The position numbers and the translations under genes are program-made. The notes beneath the pieces are model-generated. The model had not been told where the DNA came from and did no database searches. It worked only from the letters and a program-made list of their open reading frames with translations. A stretch of DNA of 23,116 nt, taken from the NCBI GenBank assembly GCA_036508555.1, contig DATCHD010000109.1:1-23116 (forward strand), written 5' to 3'. Origin of the DNA: CAINVV01 sp036508555 (GTDB taxonomy: Bacteria; Bacteroidota; Bacteroidia; Bacteroidales; Prolixibacteraceae). Positions 1 to 8,081 of the stretch are shown here, one piece after another. Each line of letters starts with the position of its first letter. The first letter of the stretch is position 1.

Positions 1-1
1 G

Positions 2-2848
2 GTAAAAGCAGATGCGGCCATGCGCTACCTTACCGCTTCGGAAATTCGGGTAAAAGGACCTCAGAAATTATCGCAGAAGCTGGAAAAGCCAATTGCTATT
101 TTTCAGGATGTCAAGGTTATTGCCTATCCGGCTCCAAAAGATGACCGGTTAGTCCTGAATACTAAAAATGGGAAAGTAACTTCATCTCCTCATGTTACCG
201 ATTTGGATAAACTTGTGGATGGTGACAATAAAACAGGAATCAACTTTCCTGCAAGTGGCGAATTTGTGGTTGATATACAAGCCAATGCCCCATTTACCGC
301 GCGCAGTCTTTCTGTTCGTTCTACCGAACAACCGATGAATGTTACTGCTGCGATCCAGGTTCAGGAAGCCAGTGGCGAATATCGCACCCTTTCCGAATTT
401 CAGATCAATCGATCCAACCCGGCACTGAATGTTGGTTTTGATCCTTATGCCCCGGTTGTCGTGTCATTTCCGGCAACCACAGCCACCAACTTCCGGTTGG
501 TCATTAAAAATGCGAATCCCAAAAGTGGTTTGTCGGAAGTAGTACTGGCAGCATCACCCCGGGTTGAACGTTATGCCGAAAAGACTTTGGCCAAAATGCA
601 CCCTACCCCGCTGCCATACTGGAAAGACTATCAATGGGCGCAACAACCGGAACCACACGATCAGTCAACTGTGATTGATGGGTCCAAAGTGATTGATATT
701 ACGAAGAACCTATCTGCCGATGGAACCCTTACCTGGGATGTTCCTGAAGGTGAATGGGTAATTCTCCGCACCGGAATGACCCCAACCGGAACGACGAATG
801 CCCCGGCATCGCCCGAAGCTACGGGTTACGAAGTGGACAAGATGAGCAGGAAACATGTAGCCATGCATTTTGATGGACACATGGGCGAAGTATTGAAACG
901 CATTCCCGAAGCCGACCGAAAATGTTTCAAAGTGGTGGTACAGGATAGCTACGAGACTGGTGGACAAAATTTCACCGATGATTTTCTTACTGAATTTAAA
1001 CAGCGATACGGGTACGATGCGGTTCCATTTCTTCCGGTATACAAAGGATTGGTTGTGAACAGCGAATTGGCATCGGATCGGTTTTTATGGGACATGCGCC
1101 GAATGATAGCTGACAAAGTAGCTTACGATTATGTGGGCGGACTGAGAGATGTGAGCCACAAATACGGATTACATACCTGGCTTGAATGCTATGGACACTG
1201 GGGCTTCCCGAGTGAGTTCCTGATGTACGGAGGTCAGTCGGACGAAATTGGCGGCGAGTTTTGGAGTGAAGGAGAGCTTGGTGATATCGAAAACCGGGCA
1301 GCTACTTCGTGTGGCCACATCTATGGGAAGACAAAAATCTCAGCCGAATCGAACACCTGTGCAGGTAGTCCATTCAGTCGGTATCCGGGGACAATCAAAC
1401 AAAGGGGCGACCGTTTTTTTGCTGAAGGGATCAACAATACCTTGCTTCACGTATATATTACCCAGCCTTACGAAGATAAGAATCCAGGAATGAATGCCTG
1501 GTTTGGCAATGAGTTCAACCGAAAAAATACCTGGTTTTCGCAAATGGATGTTTATACACAATACCTGAAAAGGACGAACTTCATGCTTCAGCAGGGATTG
1601 AACGTGGCCGATGTGGCCTATTTCATTGGCGAGGATGCCCCGAAAATGACCGGGGTCACTGATCCGGCACTCCCGGTAGGTTACCAGTTTGATTATATGA
1701 ATGCGGAAGTGATCGAAAAACAGATGACCGTAAAAAATGGCCTGATCACTTTGCCTCACGGAACTCAATACCGTATTCTGGTGTTGCCAAAACTGGAATC
1801 TATGCGACCTGAACTTCTGGCAAAAATCAAACAGCTGGTCAGGGATGGCGCGGTTGTATTGGGCCCTGCTCCCAGGCTTTCACCCAGTTTGCAGAACCAG
1901 CCCAACGCCGATCTACAGGTTAAAACACTGGCTTCCGAATTGTGGGGCGAAGTGGATGGCATGAAGGTTAAATCCAGAAAATTTGGACAAGGTACCATCT
2001 TGAGCGGAATGACCATGGAAGAGGCTTTTGCGCTGATCAATTGTGTGCCCGACTGTAAATTACCTGGAGATAAGACAATACATTACGGACACCGTATACT
2101 TGGAAACAGCGAAATCTATTTTGTATCGAACCAGACCAAGGATACGAAATTCGTCACCCCGGAATTCAGGGTAAAAGGGATGCAGCCCGAACTCTGGGAA
2201 GCAACTACCGGTTCGATTCGTAAACTTCCGGCTTACGGGCAGAAAGAAAACAGTACTACTGTTCCCTTAAAATTAGCGCCTTACGAAAGTGTATTCATAG
2301 TTTTTCGCCAAAAGGCAGGCAAAGCATCGGCAATTGATGTGGAAGCCAATTATCCTGAACCATCTATTTTAGCTGACCTTAAAGGCCCTTGGACAGTTGC
2401 CTTCGATGCTTCGCAGCGTGGCCCGGAACAACCTGTGGTTTTCGAAACCCTTCAGGATTGGACCACTTCGGCTGATGAGCGGATTAAATACTATTCAGGG
2501 ACAGCCTTCTACAACTGCAAATTCAAGCTGGATCAGCTTCCCAAAGGCAAGAAAGTGATCATCAATCTGGGCAGTTTTACTGCAATGGCAAAAGTTATAG
2601 TAAACGGAACGTACGCCGGTGGATTATGGACGGCGCCGTATCAGCTCGATATCAGTAAATTGGTCAAACAAGGTGAAAATGAGCTGAAGATCGAAGTGGT
2701 GAATACCTGGGTGAACCGACTGATTGGGGACAGTAAACTACCACTCGAAAAAAGGTTGACCTGGTGTCCAGTTACCCCATATACTCCTACAAGTCCGTTG
2801 CAACCATCCGGACTTTTTGGACCTGTTTCTATTCAATCGTACCAGTAA
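2..2848 (+). CDS. GH106 alpha-L-rhamnosidase, 5' end outside the window
   Basis: The protein probably removes terminal alpha-L-rhamnose from rhamnose-containing polysaccharides such as rhamnogalacturonan; GH106 enzymes of Bacteroidota act in the periplasm or at the cell surface. The frame is open to the left edge, with no stop before the ATG at 20, so that ATG is probably internal and the signal peptide plus part of the N-terminal region are missing. About 948 residues are visible. The GH106-type stretch beginning DSYETGG (codons from 944) and continuing to a YGYDAVPFLP segment supports the family call. The C-terminal region, from about 2390, reads as a jelly-roll-like domain with LGSFTAMAKVIVNG and GENELKIEVVNTW, typical of the family end. 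The gene lies upstream of rhaM on the same strand, separated by 234 bases. Family assignment is confident. The exact substrate is inferred, and the catalytic glutamates were not assigned. Confidence 0.92.
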   Translation, partial: VKADAAMRYLTASEIRVKGPQKLSQKLEKPIAIFQDVKVIAYPAPKDDRLVLNTKNGKVTSSPHVTDLDKLVDGDNKTGINFPASGEFVVDIQANAPFTARSLSVRSTEQPMNVTAAIQVQEASGEYRTLSEFQINRSNPALNVGFDPYAPVVVSFPATTATNFRLVIKNANPKSGLSEVVLAASPRVERYAEKTLAKMHPTPLPYWKDYQWAQQPEPHDQSTVIDGSKVIDITKNLSADGTLTWDVPEGEWVILRTGMTPTGTTNAPASPEATGYEVDKMSRKHVAMHFDGHMGEVLKRIPEADRKCFKVVVQDSYETGGQNFTDDFLTEFKQRYGYDAVPFLPVYKGLVVNSELASDRFLWDMRRMIADKVAYDYVGGLRDVSHKYGLHTWLECYGHWGFPSEFLMYGGQSDEIGGEFWSEGELGDIENRAATSCGHIYGKTKISAESNTCAGSPFSRYPGTIKQRGDRFFAEGINNTLLHVYITQPYEDKNPGMNAWFGNEFNRKNTWFSQMDVYTQYLKRTNFMLQQGLNVADVAYFIGEDAPKMTGVTDPALPVGYQFDYMNAEVIEKQMTVKNGLITLPHGTQYRILVLPKLESMRPELLAKIKQLVRDGAVVLGPAPRLSPSLQNQPNADLQVKTLASELWGEVDGMKVKSRKFGQGTILSGMTMEEAFALINCVPDCKLPGDKTIHYGHRILGNSEIYFVSNQTKDTKFVTPEFRVKGMQPELWEATTGSIRKLPAYGQKENSTTVPLKLAPYESVFIVFRQKAGKASAIDVEANYPEPSILADLKGPWTVAFDASQRGPEQPVVFETLQDWTTSADERIKYYSGTAFYNCKFKLDQLPKGKKVIINLGSFTAMAKVIVNGTYAGGLWTAPYQLDISKLVKQGENELKIEVVNTWVNRLIGDSKLPLEKRLTWCPVTPYTPTSPLQPSGLFGPVSIQSYQ

Positions 2849-2921
2849 ATTTAATTTTTGATTCTAACAGCTACCTGATTAGGACGGCTCGTTGCTCACA
2901 AACATCAGCTACTGGAACTAA

Positions 2922-3002
2922 TGGACTCAGAGAAGTTATCTGGAACCGGACTTCAAAAATATATTTGAGTATCTCAAAGCCGCAAAGAACAGTTTTAAAT
3001 AA
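2922..3002 (+). pseudogene. Possible 3' tail of a lost gene
   Basis: Between the rhamnosidase and rhaM, one frame reads like a natural protein end: WTQRSYLEPDFKNIFEYLKA followed by AKNSFK and a TAA stop. It has an amphipathic, lysine-rich character and is preceded in frame by a TAA. No start codon or upstream domain exists. It could be the last 26 residues of a deleted gene, perhaps a sugar isomerase or hydrolase, but the family is not recognisable and chance is possible. The rest of this 234-base gap shows nothing else. Confidence 0.22.
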
Positions 3003-3082
3003 ATAAAAAATGAATAGATTAGGATTATTTGGAATTGAGGTTGTATAGATTAGCTTAAAATTCAATAACAAAAGTAAAAACA

Positions 3083-3397
3083 ATGGAACGTGTAGCCTTT
3101 AAAATGAAATTAAAAGCCGGTTTTGAAGATGTGTACAAAAAGCGGCACGATCAAATATGGCCTGAACTGACCGGGGAGTTAAACAAAGTGGGCGTATTTG
3201 ATTATTCCATCTATTGGGATAAAGAGACCAATATTCTTTTTGCTACCCAAAAACTTATTGACAGTAATACCTCCGATAAGTTGCCACAAACTGAAATTGT
3301 ACGCAAGTGGTGGAATTTTATGTCCGACATTATGGAAGTGAACCCGGATAACTCACCGGTTGTAATTGAATTAAAAGAAGTTTTTCATCAGGATTAA
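3083..3397 (+). CDS. rhaM: L-rhamnose mutarotase
   Basis: RhaM interconverts the alpha and beta anomers of L-rhamnose in the cytoplasm, feeding rhamnose isomerase. The 104-residue product has the same length as the E. coli enzyme and aligns end to end by eye. It has Tyr18 and His22 in the KKRHDQIWPEL segment (His22 is the proposed acid/base), the YSIYWDKETNILFA strand, the paired tryptophans in KWWNFMSDIM, and the NPDNSPV...ELKEVF end. There is no signal peptide, as expected. The gene follows the GH106 gene and is only 18 bases from the next gene, so rhaM and its neighbour probably share a transcript. Rhamnose isomerase, kinase and aldolase are not in this window. Confidence 0.96.
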   Translation: MERVAFKMKLKAGFEDVYKKRHDQIWPELTGELNKVGVFDYSIYWDKETNILFATQKLIDSNTSDKLPQTEIVRKWWNFMSDIMEVNPDNSPVVIELKEVFHQD

Positions 3398-3415
3398 AGA
3401 AAATGCAGTCAGGTT

Positions 3416-4528
3416 ATGAACTCAAGAGAACGTGTATTAAAAGCATTTAAACGGTTACCCGGATTGCCAGACCGGGTACCTGTCCAGTTTGACCTTTGTA
3501 AACAACTGTCCGATCATTTCGACAAAGCAATGGGAATTCCGGTACATTATACCGAGAATTTGTACGAAGATGTGACCTACCGCATTAGCGCCAATGAAAT
3601 ACGGGTTGCCTTGGGCAGTGATGTTGTGGTTACCGGTGCATCCGTTTCGGATGATTACCGTATATTGAAAGATGACAAAGGCACCTGGCTCAATGAATAC
3701 CAGATGCGGATGCGTCAGGGTGATGTTTATGTGGAAGTGCTTGAATATCCATTGGCCCATGTTGAGACGAAGGCCGATATTGAAGCATACCGGTTTCCCG
3801 ATCCTGATGCACCCGGCCGTTTTCGGGACGCTGAAGCATTGGTAAAAAAGTACAAAAACGACTACCTGATTATTGGTGATATAGAAGTGACGATTTTCTC
3901 ATTGGCGCAGCAGTTGGTGGGCATGGAGAAACTACTGGTCGACATGATGATGGAAACTGAATATGTGATTCCATTGTTTGAAGCCTGTGCAGAGTTTCAG
4001 ACCCGAATCGGCTTACGTTTGATCGAAATAGGGGTAGATGCCATCTGGGTTGGGGATGATTTTGGCACACAGGCCAGCCTGATTATGTCACCGGAAACTT
4101 TTCGTGAACAGCTAAAACCTTTCTACAAAAAAATGATCGACCGTTTCAAAGAAGCCAAGCCAGATATCATACCCATCCTTCATTGTGACGGGGCTGTGGC
4201 CGAACTCCTTGAAGACATCCGCGAAATCGGGTTTGAGGTATTTAACCCTGTTCAGCCAGGTGTCCCGGGACATTTGCCACAAGACATGAAAGAGAGATTT
4301 GGCAATAAATTTGCTTTCTGGGGCGCTATCGATCAGCAAGATCTGTTACCGAATGGCAGTGACGAAGAACTGGAACGCGACATCATTGAAAAAATCAGCA
4401 TTCTTGGCAAAGGTGGAGGTTACATGATTGCCCCAGCGCATATTATCCAACATGACATATCACCGGAAAGGGTACTTAAGTTCATCGAATTGTGTAAAAA
4501 GCACGGGAATTACAATTCTTTAGCATAA
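3416..4528 (+). CDS. Uroporphyrinogen-decarboxylase-like / corrinoid methyltransferase-like protein
   Basis: This 370-residue cytoplasmic protein belongs to the URO-D/MtaA/CmuA superfamily of TIM barrels. Members either decarboxylate uroporphyrinogen III or transfer methyl groups from corrinoids to thiols. Family-like segments include PVQFDLCKQL (22-31), WVGDDFGTQ (211-219) with MSPETFREQLKPFY, and ILHCDGAV (254-261) with NPVQPG following. His256 and Cys257 sit where methyltransferase members place zinc ligands, but the third cysteine expected near the C-terminus is absent (GGGYMIAPAHIIQHD is seen instead). It is therefore neither a clear HemE nor a clear MtaA. Its 18-base spacing from rhaM suggests a role linked to deoxysugar or methylated-sugar use. 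The real reaction is unknown. Confidence 0.88.
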   Translation: MNSRERVLKAFKRLPGLPDRVPVQFDLCKQLSDHFDKAMGIPVHYTENLYEDVTYRISANEIRVALGSDVVVTGASVSDDYRILKDDKGTWLNEYQMRMRQGDVYVEVLEYPLAHVETKADIEAYRFPDPDAPGRFRDAEALVKKYKNDYLIIGDIEVTIFSLAQQLVGMEKLLVDMMMETEYVIPLFEACAEFQTRIGLRLIEIGVDAIWVGDDFGTQASLIMSPETFREQLKPFYKKMIDRFKEAKPDIIPILHCDGAVAELLEDIREIGFEVFNPVQPGVPGHLPQDMKERFGNKFAFWGAIDQQDLLPNGSDEELERDIIEKISILGKGGGYMIAPAHIIQHDISPERVLKFIELCKKHGNYNSLA

Positions 4529-4655
4529 CAATAGTTTGATGCTCGAACATTTTATGTCCTGTTTGCTATCAACCCAAACTCGCCAAAAAATCAAAAAATA
4601 TTCAAAGAACTTTTGATTTACGGCAGAATTGCCTCTAATTTTTATCAAACTATTG
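4529..4655. repeat. Perfect 12-bp inverted repeat flanking 103 bases
   Basis: CAATAGTTTGAT at 4529-4540 is exactly mirrored by ATCAAACTATTG at 4644-4655. The left arm begins at the first base after the methyltransferase-like gene and the right arm overlaps the last codons of the araC remnant. Nested inside is a 9-bp hairpin (AAATCAAAA 4588-4596, TTTTGATTT 4611-4619). Next comes a short GGCA/TGCC hairpin (4622-4633) followed by a T run at 4639-4643, which could end transcription from the left. The outer arms could be the ends of a small non-autonomous element or a long bidirectional terminator between convergent genes. Confidence 0.55.
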
Positions 4656-4925
4656 AAGATTGGACTTTAACAAAAGTCTATATTCAGAAGGGGTTTTTCC
4701 AGTCTTGCTTTTAAAGATGCGACTGAAATAATCAATTGAATTGAATTCTAGTTGGTAAGATATTTCTTTGATACTCAAATCACTGTTGCAGAGTAACTCT
4801 TTTGCATGCTGTATCCTTAACGAAATGTGGTATTGTACCGGAGATAATCCGGTGTATTTCTTAAACTTCTGACGGAAATTGGAATATCCTGTATTTAGAT
4901 CGCTTGCAAGTGATGCCATATTCAA
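4650..4925 (-). pseudogene. AraC-family regulator reduced to its DNA-binding domain
   Basis: About 90 residues of the two-helix-turn-helix AraC/XylS domain remain. The first reads NMASLASDLNTGYSNFRQKF, followed by KKYTGLSPVQYHISLRIQHA. The second reads LSIKEISYQLEFNSIDYFSRIF followed by KSKTGKTPSEYR. The family normally has a ligand-binding or dimerisation region of roughly 170-200 residues before this. Here the upstream frame meets TGA and TAA within a few codons (4934-4946) and runs into transposase sequence. Only a TTG (4925) or ATG (4919) could start it. It lies convergent to the rhaM unit, so it may once have regulated the sugar genes. The intact DNA-binding unit could still be made, but it is best read as a remnant. 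Confidence 0.85.
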
Positions 4926-4931
4926 GTTTCG

Positions 4932-5509
4932 CCCAATTCATGCTTATGTGCGAAAATAATCTATGTTCGATTTTATTCCCATTTACTGGTGCCTGGCGGA
5001 TAATGGTGAACAGCAATATCCATTCCCAATTCGTTTGCCAACTTTTGTATTTCAAATTTCCATAGTCTGTTTCTTGATCCGTTACTACCTCCGCCATCAG
5101 CAGTAATCAGCAAACGGTTAGCGTTTGGGTATCTGTCCTGTCCCATGTTATTCCACCAAATTCTTATGCTTTCCACTGCAAATTGTGCAGTGTCACAGCT
5201 TATTCCAACATTAACCCAAGCTTCGTTATTTTTTAAATCATACACACCATATGGTGCTCCCTTTCCCTTTTCTTTATCCACAAAATCATATACTTCTACT
5301 TTTTGTGGTTCACCGACTGGTTCCCATTCTTGACCATTATTTTTAAAGTTCCCAATGTTTTCTTTTTTCTTGCAGTCAACAGAAATTACAGGCTGGTTGT
5401 TGCCAATATATTCTTTCGCTGTTTCATTGATATGATTAAACTGTTCGTCTCTATCAGGGTGGTCTCCACCCTCTTCCGTTTTTCTATTCGCTGTAAACAC
5501 GTAATTCAC
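4932..5509 (-). pseudogene. ISAzo13-type DDE transposase fragment, frameshifted and truncated at both ends
   Basis: The conserved ISAzo13/Rhodopirellula-type transposase core is visible: ANRKTEEGGDHPDRDEQF, QPVISVDCKKKENIGNF, DFVDKEKG, PYGVYDL, RLLITADGGGSNGSRNRLW and HHYPPGTSKW. The first frame ends at 4973 because of one extra G in a GGG run (plus-strand CCC at 4978-4980). Removing one base restores NKIEHRLFSHISMNWA, the expected continuation, which then runs into the araC remnant near 4930. The N-terminal part of the family is also missing upstream of 5509. No terminal inverted repeats could be paired. It is a dead scar whose arrival probably destroyed the araC gene. Confidence 0.85.
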
Positions 5510-5857
5510 TGATAACCAATACCCCCTTGTGTACTACAAATGAAATACGAAAAATATAATCCGTGAATATCAGATACTTGCAAAAGTACAACCCAAAAAA
5601 CACCCGCTTTCAGAGTGAAAATATTCGTATTTAGGCTGATTTTTCTTTATTTTTGATGCAAACGCTGCAAAATGGGTTAAAAGTTAATTATTATTTTGGC
5701 GTTTAAAAGGCAGTTTGTGAATTTCATTTTCTGACCTTTTAAACACCAGGTTTGACTGAGGGGAAGACACATCTGCACAGTACATAGAAGTAATTTATCT
5801 TAGAAAATATTTAACTTCTTGAAAAAGACAAGTTAATCAAATGCAAAAAAAAATCAT
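5510..5857. other. Gene-free gap with one strong inverted repeat
   Basis: This stretch, 348 bases, separates the transposase fragment from the metallophosphoesterase gene and contains no convincing ORF. It is AT-rich. The only clear structure is the inverted repeat at 5698-5747. A promoter for the gene at 5858 is expected near the right end, but no good TTTG/TAnnTTTG pair was found. Unrecognised IS-end sequence could also lie at the left end. Confidence 0.6.
5698..5747. repeat. Inverted repeat with 16-17-base arms
   Basis: GGCGTTTAAAAGGCAG (5698-5713) pairs with CTGACCTTTTAAACACC (5731-5747). Ten base pairs are perfect in the centre, with one wobble and one bulged base outside, and the loop is 17 bases. 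No T run follows on the plus strand, so it is not an obvious terminator for that direction. It could be an operator, an IS remnant end or an RNA hairpin in the leader of the downstream gene. Confidence 0.5.
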
Positions 5858-6715
5858 ATGAAATCGAATAAGCTTTTTGTAATCCTGGTATTATTGTTTT
5901 TATCCACAGGAATTTTAAGTGCACAAAAGAAAGGTCACAACAATCCATATTTTTTCATACAAATTACTGACCCTCAGTTCGGCATGTTTGAAAACAATAA
6001 TGGATTTGAAAAGGAAACTGCTTTATACAAAAAAGCTGTTAAGGAAGTTAACAGATTGAACCCAGATTTTGTAGTGATTACCGGTGACCTTGTAAATAAT
6101 CTAAAAGATACATTACAAATTGCCGAATTTAAACGGATCACTAAAGAAATTAACTCCAGGATTCCTGTTTACTTAATTCCGGGGAACCATGATATTGGGA
6201 ATGTCCCAGATAGCCAAAGCATTAATTCATATATCAAGAACTATGGCTATGACAGTTTTTCCTTTAAACATAAAGGTGCCCGATTTATTGGCTTCAACTC
6301 CAGTATTATTAAGAACAATACCCCTTACTTCAATCAAAGACAATATGAATGGATAAAGAAAACACTCGAAAAAAACAAAAAAGCCGCTCATATCATCATT
6401 TTTTGTCATTATTCATTTTTCAACAAGGCGTTTGATGAGCCGGAAACCTATTCGAACATTGGCTATGAAGACCGAAAAAAATACCTTAACCTTTTTGCCG
6501 CCAATGAAGTAGATGCTGTTTTTTCAGGACACTTGCATAACAATGCAAGTACAAGTTTCGGAAAAATACAACTGGTTGTTTCAAGTGCAGTTGGGAAACC
6601 TCTGGGTAATGCTCCATCAGGTTTAAGGATTGTTAGAGTCTACAATGATAGAATTGAATCAGACTATTACGGACTTGATGAAATTCCAGATTCAATAACA
6701 TTTAATAAAAAATGA
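5858..6715 (+). CDS. Secreted calcineurin-like metallophosphoesterase
   Basis: This 285-residue protein has a signal peptide (hydrophobic 6-21, then SAQ) and the ordered motifs of a two-metal phosphoesterase: ITDPQFG (36-42), ITGDLVN (74-80), PGNHD (108-112), FCHYS (182-186) and FSGHLHN (222-228). The first motif has Gln rather than His after the metal aspartate (DPQ), a variant known in CSTP1-like members. It would hydrolyse phosphate mono- or diesters in the periplasm. It stands alone on its strand, with a gap of about 160 bases before the next gene. The substrate is not predictable. A link to phosphorylated sugars is only suggested by the surrounding genes. Confidence 0.9.
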   Translation: MKSNKLFVILVLLFLSTGILSAQKKGHNNPYFFIQITDPQFGMFENNNGFEKETALYKKAVKEVNRLNPDFVVITGDLVNNLKDTLQIAEFKRITKEINSRIPVYLIPGNHDIGNVPDSQSINSYIKNYGYDSFSFKHKGARFIGFNSSIIKNNTPYFNQRQYEWIKKTLEKNKKAAHIIIFCHYSFFNKAFDEPETYSNIGYEDRKKYLNLFAANEVDAVFSGHLHNNASTSFGKIQLVVSSAVGKPLGNAPSGLRIVRVYNDRIESDYYGLDEIPDSITFNKK

Positions 6716-6828
6716 AATAAAATTTACGAACAAACCCTTTCGGGTTCCAGTACAGGAATCAAAACCTTAAACAAGGGCACCTCTAAAAACCAATAGTTAG
6801 TATAAGCATCAGGTTGTTAATATCTAAC

Positions 6829-6836
6829 TATTTTTG
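6829..6836 (+). promoter_or_regulatory. Candidate -7 box before the tandem paralogs
   Basis: TATTTTTG fits the Bacteroidota TAnnTTTG element and would place a transcription start about 35 bases before the ATG at 6878. No TTTG-like -33 element is seen at the usual spacing, so this is weak. Confidence 0.3.
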
Positions 6837-6877
6837 GGGAATACTGATTAGTTACAAAATAATATAACAATACCAGC

Positions 6878-8074
6878 ATGAAAAAAATTGCATGTCTGTG
6901 CGTTTTTGCTATCGTATGTTCGAGTAGCGTAATGGCACAGGGAAAAATAGCGTCGGACAAGCAACTTCCTATTATGGCCTGGGCCGGTATTCCTGCCGGG
7001 GAAACCAATGTTGAAAGATTCAAAGAGCTAAAGGAAATGGGGATTAATGTAAATCTCTCCAACTATCCGAATGCCGATGCCATGCAAAAAGCGCTGGACC
7101 TGGCTCAGCAGGTAGGAATCAAGATGGTTACATCCTGCCCGGAGTTGAAGACAGACGTAGAAAAGACGGTAAAGAGATTTATGAATCATCCGGCACTTGC
7201 AGGCTATTTTTTACGGGATGAACCGATTCGCAAAGACTTTGCTGAGCTTGGTCTCTGGGCTAAAAAGATTGAAGCTATTGATAGCGAACATTTTTGTTTT
7301 GTGAATTTGATAGCAAGTATACATACAACCAACACTGAAGTTCTGGGAACAGCTTCATATGCAGACTATGTAAGTACCTTTGCCAAGGAGGTTCCGACAC
7401 AGCTGTTATCCTTCGATTTTTATCCTGTCCTTGTTGATGGTGTCCATGAAAGATGGTATGAGGGTTTAGAGGTATTTTCGGCAGAGGCAAGAAAACTGGG
7501 TAAACCATTTTGGGCTTTTGCCCTTGCCAGCTCGTACAATGAGCTGCATCCCATACCCACTATTCCTGCACTCAGGCTTCAGCTTTACAGCAATTTGGCT
7601 TATGGTGCGCAAGGATTGGAGTATTGGGCTTACTGGATGTCGCAGGGGCTTCGCAGCGCACCTATAGGATTAGATGGCAAGCGAACAGTCGTTTACGATA
7701 GGATCAAAGAGGTGAACAAAGAGATTCAGAACTTAGCAGGTGTTTTTGTGGGGGCAAAAGTGGTGTCTGTAAAGCATACAGGAGTAGTGATACCAAGGGG
7801 GACCTCACAACTAAGCACTTTGCCCTGGGCAGTGAAGGTTTTTGAAACAGAGGGTTCCGGATCATTAGTATCTACCATGGAGAATGGAGATAATACCTTT
7901 TTTATTGTGGTAAATTGCGATCTGAAAAAGAGCATGGCCATAACTATTTTCGGTGATGAGTCACTGAAAATAGTGCTTAAAGATGGCTCCATCGTAAAGG
8001 CAAGTATATACGCGAATACGACTGAAATAGAGCCAGGAGATATTGTTGTTTACATGTTCCCCACTAAAAAGTAA
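6878..8074 (+). CDS. Secreted TIM-barrel protein, putative glycoside hydrolase (paralog A)
   Basis: This 398-residue protein has a signal peptide ending near VMAQG (residues 18-22). The sequence looks like a clan-A-type barrel: PIMAWAGIP (31-39), GINVNLSNYP (55-64), AGYFLRDEP (108-116) with Asp114-Glu115, LSFDFYP (177-183), FWAFALASS (211-219) and GAQGLEYWAYW (243-253) with Glu248. The two glutamates at strand ends could be acid/base and nucleophile, but this is inference. The last ~80 residues look like a small beta domain. It is followed after 7 bases by a clear paralog (8082), so the pair probably arose by tandem duplication and is co-transcribed. I cannot assign a GH family number. Its neighbours favour a role in saccharide degradation. 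Confidence 0.75.
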   Translation: MKKIACLCVFAIVCSSSVMAQGKIASDKQLPIMAWAGIPAGETNVERFKELKEMGINVNLSNYPNADAMQKALDLAQQVGIKMVTSCPELKTDVEKTVKRFMNHPALAGYFLRDEPIRKDFAELGLWAKKIEAIDSEHFCFVNLIASIHTTNTEVLGTASYADYVSTFAKEVPTQLLSFDFYPVLVDGVHERWYEGLEVFSAEARKLGKPFWAFALASSYNELHPIPTIPALRLQLYSNLAYGAQGLEYWAYWMSQGLRSAPIGLDGKRTVVYDRIKEVNKEIQNLAGVFVGAKVVSVKHTGVVIPRGTSQLSTLPWAVKVFETEGSGSLVSTMENGDNTFFIVVNCDLKKSMAITIFGDESLKIVLKDGSIVKASIYANTTEIEPGDIVVYMFPTKK

Positions 8075-8081
8075 AATTGCA

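Noticed and set aside
20..22. ATG at 20 as the true start of the GH106 gene
   Set aside because: The frame is open back to position 2 with no stop, the product lacks a signal peptide, and the family is longer.
1340..1768. Long minus-strand open frame inside the GH106 gene
   Set aside because: It lies antisense to clearly conserved coding sequence and shows no signal, domain or composition of its own.
4861..5097. Separate 78-codon gene overlapping the transposase fragment
   Set aside because: Its only protein-like part (NKIEHRLFSHISMNWA) is the frameshifted continuation of the transposase.
6733..6746. Hairpin AACCC/GGGTT after the phosphoesterase gene as a terminator
   Set aside because: The stem has only five pairs and no T run follows.
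8043..8081. Earlier start for paralog B that overlaps paralog A by 32 bases
   Set aside because: The added 13 residues come before a clean signal peptide that starts at the ATG at 8082, and the later start leaves a normal 7-base gap.
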